Shown: piece by piece, positions 1-7,977 of the stretch | Numbering within the stretch: the first letter of the stretch is position 1 | Layout: every line of letters starts with the position of its first letter | Assembly (NCBI GenBank): GCA_036506155.1 | Contig: DASXSF010000156.1 | Span: forward strand, 1 to 42,863 | Direction: 5' to 3' | DNA from: DASXRA01 sp036506155 | GTDB taxonomy: Bacteria; Actinomycetota; Actinomycetes; Mycobacteriales; Jatrophihabitantaceae | Length of the DNA: 42,863 nucleotides | Translations under genes and position numbers: made by a program | Notes under the pieces: model-generated | What the model was told of the DNA's origin: nothing | What the model saw: only the letters and a program-made list of their open reading frames with translations | Databases searched by the model: none

Positions 1-1947
1 GAACTGCGCGTTGTAGAGCTCGAAGTACGCACCGCGCCGGGCCAGCAGCTCGGCGTGCGTGCCCTGCTCGACAATGGCGCCTGCCTCCATGACGAGGATC
101 AGGTCGGCGTCGCGGATGGTCGACAGCCGGTGCGCGATCACGAAACTCGTCCGGTTGACACGCAGCGCCGACATCGCGTGCTGAACGAGGAGCTCAGTGC
201 GCGTGTCGACAGAGCTAGTCGCTTCGTCCAGGATGAGCAGCGCCGGGGCGGCGAGGAAGGCCCGCGCGATCGTGATCAGCTGCTTCTGGCCAACGCTGAT
301 GTTGCTGCTCTCCTCGTCGATCACCGTGTCGTATCCGTCAGGCAGGCTACGCACGAACCGGTCAACATAGGCTGCCTTGGCCGCCGCGAGGATCTGATGC
401 TCGGACGCGCGCGGATTGCCGTACGCGATGTTGTCGCGGATCGTCCCACCGAATAGCCAGGCATCCTGTAGCACCATGCCGATCTTGCCGCGCAGCTCGT
501 CACGGCGCATCGCCGCGATGTCGACGCCGTCGAGGGTGATGCGTCCGGCGTCCAGCTCGTAGAAGCGCATGATCAGGTTGACCAGCGTCGTCTTGCCGGC
601 CCCGGTCGGGCCGACGATTGCGATGGTGTGGCCCGGCTCGGCCACCAGCGACAAATCGTGGATGAGCGGCCGCTCCGGATCGTAGGAGAACGAGACGTGC
701 TCGAACTCGACCCGGCCGTGCTCCTCGGCAGGCCGGGCCGGCCGCTTCGGCTCGGGCGATTGCTCAGGTGCGTCCAGCAGGTCGAACACGCGCTCGGCGG
801 ACGCCACGCCGGACTGGAGCAGGTTGGCCATCGACGCAACCTGGGTCAGCGGCTGGGTGAACTGCCGCGAGTACTGGATGAGCGCTTGCACATCGCCGAG
901 GCTCATCGTTCCCGAGGCAACGCGCAACCCGCCTACCACGGCAACCGCGACGTAGTTCAGGTTCCCGACGAACATCATCGCCGGCATGATGATCCCGGAC
1001 ACGAACTGTGCCTTGAAGCTCGCCGCGAACAGCTCGTCGTTCTTGGCGGCGAACGCCTGGGCGACCTCACGGCGCCGCCCGAATACGGTCACCAGCTCGT
1101 GGCCGGTGAACACCTCTTCGATCTGCGCGTTGAGCGCTCCGGTGTGCGTCCACTGGGCGATGAACTGCTTCTGCGAGCGCTTCGCGATGAGCCGGGTCAC
1201 GACCACTGAGACCGGTACGGCAACCAGCGCGATGAGCGCCAGCAGAGGCGAGATCACGAACATCAACGCGACCACGCCCACGACAGTCAGCAGCGACGTC
1301 AGCAGCTGGCTGAGCGTCTGTTGCAGGCTCTGCGAGACGTTGTCGATGTCGTTGGTCACGCGGCTGAGCAGCTCGCCGCGCGGCTGCTTGTCGAAATACG
1401 ACAGCGGGAGACGATTGATCTTGTCCTGGACGTCGCCGCGCAACCGCAACACGGTGCGTTGCACTACGTCATTCAGCACGTACCCGGACAGCCAGTTGAA
1501 CACGCTCGCGCACACGTAAAGGACGAGCACCAGCAACAGCACATTGCGTAGCGCGCCGAAGTCGATGCCCTCGCCGGGCGTCACGTGCATGCGCAGCAGC
1601 AGGTCGGCGTAGTTGCCGTCGCCGCGGCCGCGTGCGGCGTCGACGACCTGTTGGAGGCTGGCGCCGCTGGGCAGCCGCGCGCCGAGCACGCCCGCGAAGA
1701 TGATGTCTGTCGCGTGGCCGAGCAGGCGAGGACCTAGTACCGACAGAGTCACGCCGGCGACGGCCAGTGCGACGACACCCAGCACCCGCCACCGTTCCGG
1801 CGAAAGCCGGCCCATCAGCCGGCGCGCCGAGGGGCCGAAGTTCATCGACTTCTCGGCAGGCAGGCCGGCGGACATCCACGGCGGACCGCTGCGGGCACCT
1901 CGCGCGGCCGCCGGCAGCCGCCGCGGGACCGTCGTCGTTGTTGTCAT
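1..1947 (-). CDS. ABC exporter half-transporter (TMD-NBD), C-terminus cut by window edge
   Basis: Half-transporter of the multidrug/lipid exporter type: an N-terminal six-helix membrane domain followed by a nucleotide-binding domain. The frame is open from ATG at 1947 to base 1 (649 codons) and reads into ...AYFELYNAQF, so only about the last ten residues are missing. Walker A is GPTGAGKTT (about residue 446). The signature is the unusual ISVGQKQ (about 550) instead of LSGGQ. Walker B LLILDEATS keeps the catalytic Glu and the H-loop is IAHRLST. The start ATG overlaps the stop of the upstream half-transporter (ATGA at 1944-1947), so the two are translationally coupled and probably form a heterodimer. 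The substrate cannot be read from sequence; the adjacent TetR gene suggests drug or xenobiotic efflux. Confidence 0.93.
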   Translation of the reverse strand, partial: MTTTTTVPRRLPAAARGARSGPPWMSAGLPAEKSMNFGPSARRLMGRLSPERWRVLGVVALAVAGVTLSVLGPRLLGHATDIIFAGVLGARLPSGASLQQVVDAARGRGDGNYADLLLRMHVTPGEGIDFGALRNVLLLVLVLYVCASVFNWLSGYVLNDVVQRTVLRLRGDVQDKINRLPLSYFDKQPRGELLSRVTNDIDNVSQSLQQTLSQLLTSLLTVVGVVALMFVISPLLALIALVAVPVSVVVTRLIAKRSQKQFIAQWTHTGALNAQIEEVFTGHELVTVFGRRREVAQAFAAKNDELFAASFKAQFVSGIIMPAMMFVGNLNYVAVAVVGGLRVASGTMSLGDVQALIQYSRQFTQPLTQVASMANLLQSGVASAERVFDLLDAPEQSPEPKRPARPAEEHGRVEFEHVSFSYDPERPLIHDLSLVAEPGHTIAIVGPTGAGKTTLVNLIMRFYELDAGRITLDGVDIAAMRRDELRGKIGMVLQDAWLFGGTIRDNIAYGNPRASEHQILAAAKAAYVDRFVRSLPDGYDTVIDEESSNISVGQKQLITIARAFLAAPALLILDEATSSVDTRTELLVQHAMSALRVNRTSFVIAHRLSTIRDADLILVMEAGAIVEQGTHAELLARRGAYFELYNAQF

Positions 1948-3674
1948 GCGGCCTCCGCAGACAGCTGCGACTCGACGATCTCAACGTAAGGCGGGCAGTC
2001 GCGCAGCAGTTCGTCGTGCGTGCCCAGTCCCACGATCGCCCCGTCGTCCAGCACCGCGATCTGGTCGGCGTCCACGATCGTCGACACACGTTGCGCCACG
2101 ATGATGACCGCTGCCTCGCGGGTCTCCGGCCGCAGCGCCGCCCGCAGCCGGGCGTCCGTACCCAGGTCCAACGCAGAGAACGCCTCGTCGAAGACGTATA
2201 TCTCAGGCCGGCGGACGAGGGCGCGCGCGATCGCCAGGCGTTGCCGTTGTCCGCCGGACACCGTGCTGCCGCCTTGCGCGATCTCGGCCGACAGACCTCC
2301 GGGCATCGCCGCGACGAACTCCCGGGCCTGCGCCACGTCGAGCGCATGCCACAGCTCCTCGTCGGTGGCGTCCGGGTTGCCGTAGCGCAGGTTGCTGGCA
2401 ACGGTGCCGCTGAACAGGTACGCCTTCTGCGGGACGAGCCCGATGCGGCTCCACAGCAGGTCGGGGTCTAGCTCGCGCACGTCCACGCCGTCGACTCGAA
2501 CCGAACCGCTCGTGACGTCGAACATCCGGGGAATGAGCGACACGAGCGTCGACTTGCCGGACCCGGTGCTGCCGATGATCGCCGCGGTCTGTCCGGCGCG
2601 GGCATGAAGCGTAATGCCGCGTAGCACGGGGTCGCTCGCGCCCGGGTATTGGAACATGACTTCTCGGAATTCGACGTCGCCGATACGCGCCGCGGTGCGT
2701 ATCGGTTCATCGGGCGGCCGCACGGACGACTCGGTGTTCAGCACCTCCTGGATCCGCTCAGCGCTTACCGTGGCACGCGGCACCATCATCAGCATCATCG
2801 TCGCCATCGTCACCGACATGAGGATCTGCACGAGGTAGGCCAGGAACGCCGTCAGCGCACCGATCTGCATCTGGCCGGATGCGACCCGAGAAGCGCCGAA
2901 CCACAGTACAGCGATGCTGGATAGATTCGCGACGAGCAGCACCGTCGGGAACAGCAACGCCATCAATCGTCCCGCCCGTACCGCCGTCTGCGACAGGGCG
3001 GTGCTCGCGTCGTCGAAGCGCTCCACCTCGGCCGGCTCGCGGACGAACGCCCGCACCACCCGGATGCCGGCGAGTTGTTCGCGCAGCACGCTGTTGACGG
3101 TGTCGATGCGCTTCTGCATTTCGCGGAACTGGGGCACCATCCGCCGGATGATCAGTCCGAGGACCGTAACGAGCACAGGCACGCTCACCGCGATGACCCA
3201 CGCCAGGCCGATGTCCTCGCGCAATGCCATGATCACACCGCCGACACACATGATCGGCGCCATGACCATCATCGTGCAGGTCATCACCACGAGCATCTGT
3301 ACTTGCTGGACGTCGTTGGTGTTGCGGGTGATCAGCGACGGTGCGCCGAAGTGCGCCATCTCGCGGCTGGAGAACTCCCCCACCCGTCGGAAGATCGTGC
3401 CGCGCAGGTCGCGACCGACGCTCATCGCGGTCCGGGCGCCGAAATACACCGCGGTGATCGAGCAGGCGATCTGGACGAGGCTCACGGCGAGCATCCAACC
3501 GCCGGTGTGCATGATGTAGTCGGTGTCGCCCTTCGCAACGCCGTTGTCGATGATGTCGGCGTTCAGGCTGGGCAGATAGAGCGATGCGATCGTGCCGATG
3601 AGTTGAAGCACGACGACCGCTGTGAGCCAGCGCCGGTACGGCGCAAGGTGCGTGCGCAGCAGCGCGATCAGCAT
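1944..3674 (-). CDS. ABC exporter half-transporter (TMD-NBD)
   Basis: 576-residue exporter half with membrane helices in residues 1-300 and an ATPase domain from about 330. Walker A is GSTGSGKST (368-376), the signature VSGGQRQR is canonical (472-479), and Walker B is YVFDEAFS (493-500). The H-loop histidine is replaced by Gln528 (VAQRVST). That substitution also occurs in one half of asymmetric heterodimeric exporters such as TM287/288, while the partner gene downstream has the odd signature. Together the pair looks like a heterodimer with one canonical and one degenerate ATP site. The start ATG at 3674 overlaps the end of the TetR gene by 7 bp, placing the three genes in one operon. The transported compound is unknown. 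Confidence 0.94.
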   Translation of the reverse strand: MLIALLRTHLAPYRRWLTAVVVLQLIGTIASLYLPSLNADIIDNGVAKGDTDYIMHTGGWMLAVSLVQIACSITAVYFGARTAMSVGRDLRGTIFRRVGEFSSREMAHFGAPSLITRNTNDVQQVQMLVVMTCTMMVMAPIMCVGGVIMALREDIGLAWVIAVSVPVLVTVLGLIIRRMVPQFREMQKRIDTVNSVLREQLAGIRVVRAFVREPAEVERFDDASTALSQTAVRAGRLMALLFPTVLLVANLSSIAVLWFGASRVASGQMQIGALTAFLAYLVQILMSVTMATMMLMMVPRATVSAERIQEVLNTESSVRPPDEPIRTAARIGDVEFREVMFQYPGASDPVLRGITLHARAGQTAAIIGSTGSGKSTLVSLIPRMFDVTSGSVRVDGVDVRELDPDLLWSRIGLVPQKAYLFSGTVASNLRYGNPDATDEELWHALDVAQAREFVAAMPGGLSAEIAQGGSTVSGGQRQRLAIARALVRRPEIYVFDEAFSALDLGTDARLRAALRPETREAAVIIVAQRVSTIVDADQIAVLDDGAIVGLGTHDELLRDCPPYVEIVESQLSAEAA

Positions 3675-4285
3675 GGGGTGGCCGATTCACGCTTGCGAAC
3701 GCCGTCCAACACGACATCGACCGCGTGCCGAGCGGTAAGAGGTCTGCCCTCGTTCAACCACGGCATGGCACTGGCGACGACCAGGAGTCGCAGCAGCCGG
3801 ACGACTTCGGCGGGCGGGACGCGCAGCTCTGCGCGGGCGGGTTCGATCAGCTTCGCGACAGCCCGATCGACCGCGTCGTTCTCCTTCCGCGGACGGCCGT
3901 GAGGCTCGCCGGCTCGGTGATGCCGCCCGCGCAGTGCCGTGAGCAGCCCGACTACCTCCGCGACACGCGCCTGCAGGAGGCGCACCGCCTGCGTCAGCCG
4001 TTCCGCCAGTGGCAGGGACAGGTCGATCTCGCCGAGCTGCGCCACGACGGACGCAGGATCGAATGCGGCCTCGACTGCCGCGTCGATCAGCGCGGCCTTG
4101 TCCGGGAAGACGCGGAAGATCGTCCCCTCCGCGACGTCCGCCGCCTCGGCGATCTGCCTGGTGCTCACGTCCGCGCCGTGCTCGCGGATGAGGGGGAGCG
4201 TGGCCGCGATCAGCGCGGCACGGCGCTCGGCGGGCGGCAGCGGCCGGGCCCGGCGGCGGACAGTATCGATCATGCCAGCCAGCAT
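3668..4285 (-). CDS. TetR/AcrR-family repressor of the ABC exporter operon
   Basis: 205-residue one-component regulator. The N-terminal helix-turn-helix lies at about residues 40-60 (STRQIAEAADVAEGTIFRVF), the classic TetR pattern, followed by an all-helical ligand and dimer domain. It is first in a three-gene operon with two overlapping ABC half-transporter genes, so it most likely represses its own operon until a transported compound binds. A perfect inverted repeat ends only 3 bp upstream of the ATG at 4285. A second in-frame ATG at 4273 (MIDTVRRR) would leave 15 bp. Neither start has a clear Shine-Dalgarno, so a leaderless or very short-leader mRNA is plausible. The inducer cannot be told from sequence. 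Confidence 0.9.
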   Translation of the reverse strand: MLAGMIDTVRRRARPLPPAERRAALIAATLPLIREHGADVSTRQIAEAADVAEGTIFRVFPDKAALIDAAVEAAFDPASVVAQLGEIDLSLPLAERLTQAVRLLQARVAEVVGLLTALRGRHHRAGEPHGRPRKENDAVDRAVAKLIEPARAELRVPPAEVVRLLRLLVVASAMPWLNEGRPLTARHAVDVVLDGVRKRESATPC

Positions 4286-4287
4286 AC

Positions 4288-4311
4288 CTGAGTGAGTGAG
4301 AACTCACTCAG
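4288..4311. promoter_or_regulatory. Palindromic TetR operator
   Basis: Perfect inverted repeat with 10-bp arms, CTGAGTGAGT and ACTCACTCAG, around a 4-bp GAGA spacer. It fills most of the 39-bp gap between the topA stop and the TetR start. Repeats of the TGAGTGA...TCACTCA type are typical TetR-family operators, so this is the likely autoregulatory site for the downstream repressor/exporter operon. The promoter itself must overlap the 3' end of topA. Confidence 0.85.
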
Positions 4312-4324
4312 TCATTTCTCAGCC

Positions 4325-7012
4325 CTACTTCGTCGGCGCCTTCTTCGCTGCCTTCCGGGGCGCGGCCTTGCGGGAGGAGGCCTTGCTGGGCGCGGCCTTG
4401 CGCGGTGCACGCTTCGTCGCCGGGCCTCGGGCGCGGCGCTCGGCGAGCAGTTCGGTGGCCCGCTCGACGGTAAGTTCGTCGACGGAGTCGCCCCGGCGCA
4501 GCGACGCGTTGGTCTCGCCGTCGGTAACGTACGGGCCGAAGCGGCCGTCCTTCACCACCATCGACTTGCCCGTCGTGGGGTCATCGCCGAGCTCGCGGAG
4601 CGGAGGCGCGGCCGCAGTTCGGCGCCCGCGCGTCTTGGGCTGCGCGAAGAGCGTGCCCGCCTCGTCAAGGGTGACGGTGAACAGCTGCTCCTCCGAGTCG
4701 AGCGAACGCGAATCCGAACCTCTCTTGACGTAGGGTCCGTAGCGGCCGTTCTGTGCTGTCACTTCCTCGCCGTCGATCTCGCCGAGCACACGCGGCAGGG
4801 TCAGCAGCCGCTTCGCGTCGGCGAGCGTCACCGTCTCGGGTGACATCGACTTGAAGAGCGACGTGGAGCGTTCACCGTCCGTGACGTAAGGCCCGTACCG
4901 GCCCGACTTGGCGACGATCTCTCGGCCGTCGTCGGTGACCCCGAGGGCGCGGTCACCGGACGGCGCCTCGAGCAGCTCGTTGACCTTCTCCCGGGTCAGC
5001 TCGTCGGGGGGCAGGTCGTCGGGGATGGACGCGCGCTCGCCGGTGTCTGCCGAACCACGCTGCAGGTATGGCCCGTACCGCCCGACGCGCACCACGACGT
5101 CGTCGAACAGCGGGATCGAATTGACGCCACGCGCGTCGATCTCAGAAAGGCGCGACTCGATCAGCCGCTTCAGCCCGCCCTGTGCGGAAATCCGCTTCGG
5201 ATCGGTCACCGCACCGTTGGCTCCGAAATAGAAGCGGCGCAGCCACTCGACCCGGGACAGCTCGCCGTCCGCGATGGAATCCAGGTCGTTCTCGACGCTG
5301 GCGGTGAAGCCGTAGTCGACGAGCCGGGCGAAGTACGCCTCGAGCAGCCCGATGACCGCGAACGCCGTCCAGCTCGGTACCAGGGCAGCGCCCTTCTTCC
5401 AGACGTAGCCGCGGTCCTGGATGGTCTGCAGGATCGACGCGTACGTCGACGGCCGGCCGATGCCGAGCTCCTCGAGAGCCTTGACCAGTGACGCCTCGGT
5501 GTAGCGCGCCGGCGGATTAGTCGTGTGCCCCTCAGCATCGAAGGCAACGGCGGAAAGCGGCTGGCCCCGGTCGAGGCGGGGTAGCCGCTTCTCGGCGTCG
5601 TCCTTCTCGGCCTGCTCGTCGACGTCCTCGACGTAGGCGCGCAGGAAGCCGGGGAACGTGATAGTGCGCCCGGACGTGGCGAACACCGCCGACTCCCCGG
5701 TCAGCGACGTACCGCCAAGGCGCACCGACACCGTGGTCCCCACCGCATCGGCCATCTGCGAAGCGAGCGTTCGTTGCCAGATGAGCTCGTAGAGACGGAA
5801 CTCGTCGCTGCTGAGCTGCCCGGCGACCTCGCCGGGCGTGCGGAATGTGTCGCCTGCGGGGCGGATCGCTTCGTGTGCCTCCTGCGCGTTCTTGACCTTG
5901 CGGGTGTAGATGCGCGCCTCGGCCGGGACGTAAGCGTCGCCGTACAGTTCGCGGGCCTGCTGCCGTGCGGCAGCGAGGGCGGTCTCTGACAGGTTCGTGG
6001 AGTCCGTCCGCATATAGGTGATGAAGCCGTTCTCGTACAGCCGCTGCGCGACGCGCATCGTCGTCGCCGACGACCAGCGCAGCTTGCGGCCGGCCTCCTG
6101 CTGGAGCGTCGAGGTCATGAACGGCGCGTAGGGGCGGCGGCGGTACGGCTTCTCCTCGACGCGCGTGACCTCGAAGGGCCGGCCGGCAAGGCGTGCGGCA
6201 AGGCCCCGCGCGCCCGCCTCGTCCAGATGCAGCACGTCGGACGGCGCGCGGCCGGTATCCGGATGGAAGTCACGTCCGGTCGCGATCCGAATGTCGTCGA
6301 GGGCGACCAGCGTGGCGATGAACGTCGCGGGATCATCGGCCTTGGGGTTGACCGGGGCGAACGTGCCTTCGACGTCCCAGTACTCGGCAGAGCGGAACCG
6401 CATCCGAGCCCGCTCCCGCTCGACGACGATGCGGGTGGCGACCGACTGCACGCGGCCCGCCGAGAGACGCGGCAGCACCTTCTTCCACAGGACGGGGCTG
6501 ACTTCGTAGCCGTAGAGGCGGTCGAGGATGCGCCGGGTCTCCTGGGCGTCGACGAGGCGTTCGTCGATGTCGCGGGGTGCGGCCACCGCCTCGGCGATGG
6601 CATGGGGGGTTATCTCGTGAAAGACCATGCGCCGCACGGGCACCTTCGGGCGCAGCGTCTCGACTAGATGCCAGGCAATGGCCTCGCCTTCGCGATCCTC
6701 GTCCGTGGCGAGGTACAACTCGTCGGAATCCTTGACGAGCGCCCTGAGCTTGTTGACCTGCTGGCGGCGGTCGGGGCTCACGACGTACAGCGGCTCGAAG
6801 TCGTTCTCGGTGTCGACTCCGAGACGGGCCCACGCTTGGCCCTTGTACTTGGCAGGGACGTCGGCCGCGTTGCGCGGCAGATCGCGGATATGGCCGATCG
6901 ACGCCTCAACCGTGTACCCCCTGCCGAGGTACCCACCGATCGTCTTGGCTTTGGCAGGCGACTCGACGATCACCAGCTTGGTGCCGGCGCTCGCCTTCGC
7001 TTTGGTCGCCAC
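4325..7012 (-). CDS. topA: DNA topoisomerase I
   Basis: 895-residue type IA topoisomerase that relaxes negative supercoils. The N-terminal Toprim domain has KLVIVESPAKAKTI and the metal-binding DEDREGEAIAWH. The catalytic tyrosine is Y333 in FITYMRTDSTNLS. The C-terminal third carries repeated GRYGPYV-type modules (about five, for example near 4530, 4735, 4890 and 5070) rather than zinc fingers, followed by a Lys/Ala-rich tail (KAAPRKAAKKAPTK). This is the actinobacterial architecture, in which repeats and basic tail bind DNA and drive processivity. The start is GTG 7012, preceded by AAGGAG at 6-nt spacing. Position and neighbours match Rv3646c. The 190-bp gap upstream holds its promoter; no clear -35/-10 pair was identified there. 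Confidence 0.98.
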   Translation of the reverse strand: MATKAKASAGTKLVIVESPAKAKTIGGYLGRGYTVEASIGHIRDLPRNAADVPAKYKGQAWARLGVDTENDFEPLYVVSPDRRQQVNKLRALVKDSDELYLATDEDREGEAIAWHLVETLRPKVPVRRMVFHEITPHAIAEAVAAPRDIDERLVDAQETRRILDRLYGYEVSPVLWKKVLPRLSAGRVQSVATRIVVERERARMRFRSAEYWDVEGTFAPVNPKADDPATFIATLVALDDIRIATGRDFHPDTGRAPSDVLHLDEAGARGLAARLAGRPFEVTRVEEKPYRRRPYAPFMTSTLQQEAGRKLRWSSATTMRVAQRLYENGFITYMRTDSTNLSETALAAARQQARELYGDAYVPAEARIYTRKVKNAQEAHEAIRPAGDTFRTPGEVAGQLSSDEFRLYELIWQRTLASQMADAVGTTVSVRLGGTSLTGESAVFATSGRTITFPGFLRAYVEDVDEQAEKDDAEKRLPRLDRGQPLSAVAFDAEGHTTNPPARYTEASLVKALEELGIGRPSTYASILQTIQDRGYVWKKGAALVPSWTAFAVIGLLEAYFARLVDYGFTASVENDLDSIADGELSRVEWLRRFYFGANGAVTDPKRISAQGGLKRLIESRLSEIDARGVNSIPLFDDVVVRVGRYGPYLQRGSADTGERASIPDDLPPDELTREKVNELLEAPSGDRALGVTDDGREIVAKSGRYGPYVTDGERSTSLFKSMSPETVTLADAKRLLTLPRVLGEIDGEEVTAQNGRYGPYVKRGSDSRSLDSEEQLFTVTLDEAGTLFAQPKTRGRRTAAAPPLRELGDDPTTGKSMVVKDGRFGPYVTDGETNASLRRGDSVDELTVERATELLAERRARGPATKRAPRKAAPSKASSRKAAPRKAAKKAPTK

Positions 7013-7204
7013 GTGCTACTCCTTGTTGCTGCTCTCCGGTTGCTTCTTGTTTCAACGGGCGGACGGTACATCACACCCGTGACCGTGCGTTGAACGGTAC
7101 GGGCCGACGAGTTATGCCGCTAACACGTTCCGCGTTCGCTCGTGTCGCCGCACCGGCAACCGCTGCAGCCTGCGCGCCTGCACAGCGGGCTGGTCTCCGG
7201 CCGC

Positions 7205-7834
7205 CTAACAGGGCCAGTCGTCGTCGGCTCCCTCGGGTGGCTCGCCGAGCAGTTCGGCCAGCCGGCGCAGTCGCTTGACCGACGTGATCCGCCAGCCCGG
7301 TCCGGGACGGTGGGTGAGCGACACCGCAGCCAGGCCAAGCCGGGCAAGCTGTGCCCCGGCGATCAGATGCACGGCGTCGCCGGCGGCCGCAGTACTCATC
7401 AGGTAGCCGGCCCCGTCGGCCCGTCCCGCGGCGATCGCCCAGAGCCGCAGCCCGCCCGCGGTGAGGGCCAGGCCGGCCGGTACTCCCTGGTTGGCCCCGC
7501 GCGTCCATCGGCCCGCCTGCGGCGACAGCACAGCGCAGAAAGCCGTCCGCGCGACGACGCCCTGGTGCGCAGGCTCCACCCCAGCCGTTTGAGCGGCGAC
7601 GTCGCGGGCGGTGAACTCGCCCACCAGCGCGACCGCCCGCCACATGTCCGTGACGACGATCGACAGCCGAGCCGTGCCGCCGAGGCGCGCCCAGTGGCCG
7701 CCGCCGAGCAGAACGCCGTCCAGGTCGTCCAGCACCGGCTCCGTGGCTTGCGCCCCGAACAGCGAGAACTGCAGTGCACCACTGCTCTTCGGGCGAGCGC
7801 TCATCGCATCACTACTCTCGCCGCGAGCGCTCAT
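7205..7834 (-). CDS. Conserved actinobacterial hypothetical protein (Rv3647c-like)
   Basis: About 209 residues, function unknown. It occupies the position of Rv3647c, directly upstream of topA on the same strand. The sequence is Ala/Gly/Leu-rich with no signal peptide and no motif I recognise; the conserved-looking part begins at LQFSLFGAQATEPVLDDLDG. ATG 7834 is chosen because GGAGG lies 4 nt upstream. The next ATG (7804) lies in the second copy of a 30-bp tandem repeat, so the protein begins with two related decapeptides, MSARGESSDA and MSARPKSSGA. Translation from 7804 (199 aa) remains possible. Confidence 0.75.
   Translation of the reverse strand: MSARGESSDAMSARPKSSGALQFSLFGAQATEPVLDDLDGVLLGGGHWARLGGTARLSIVVTDMWRAVALVGEFTARDVAAQTAGVEPAHQGVVARTAFCAVLSPQAGRWTRGANQGVPAGLALTAGGLRLWAIAAGRADGAGYLMSTAAAGDAVHLIAGAQLARLGLAAVSLTHRPGPGWRITSVKRLRRLAELLGEPPEGADDDWPC
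7775..7834 (-). repeat. 30-bp tandem duplication at the start of the Rv3647c-like gene
   Basis: Two adjacent 30-bp units, 7834-7805 and 7804-7775, match at 23 of 30 positions, and both begin ATGAGCGCTCGC. Each supplies an in-frame ATG, so the duplication creates two alternative starts. Only the first copy has a Shine-Dalgarno sequence. Both contain the palindrome GAGCGCTC that recurs at other gene borders in this window. Confidence 0.75.
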
Positions 7835-7854
7835 TGCACCTCCGCTCTGCGCGC

Positions 7855-7879
7855 ACACGCTCAAACGCGTCAAGCGTGT
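7855..7879. repeat. Inverted repeat upstream of the Rv3647c-like gene
   Basis: Arms ACACGCT (7855-7861) and AGCGTGT (7873-7879) flank an 11-bp spacer. It lies 21 bp upstream of the start codon at 7834 and could be an operator or a leader hairpin. There is no T-run, so it is not a convincing terminator. Confidence 0.35.
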
Positions 7880-7949
7880 CAGAGCGCAGCCCGCCCGGTG
7901 AGCGCGCAACGCCCGGCCGGCCACATGCCAAGGCTCGGTGCTCGACCCG

Positions 7950-7968
7950 GCGCCGCCCGTGGCGGCGC
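7950..7968 (-). terminator. GC hairpin just after the hppA stop
   Basis: GCGCCGCC and GGCGGCGC form an 8-bp perfect stem with a 3-nt loop, 9 bp past the hppA stop codon. It lacks a U-tract, as many actinobacterial terminators do. Assigned from position and stem only. Confidence 0.45.
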
Positions 7969-7977
7969 GGCCGGTGC

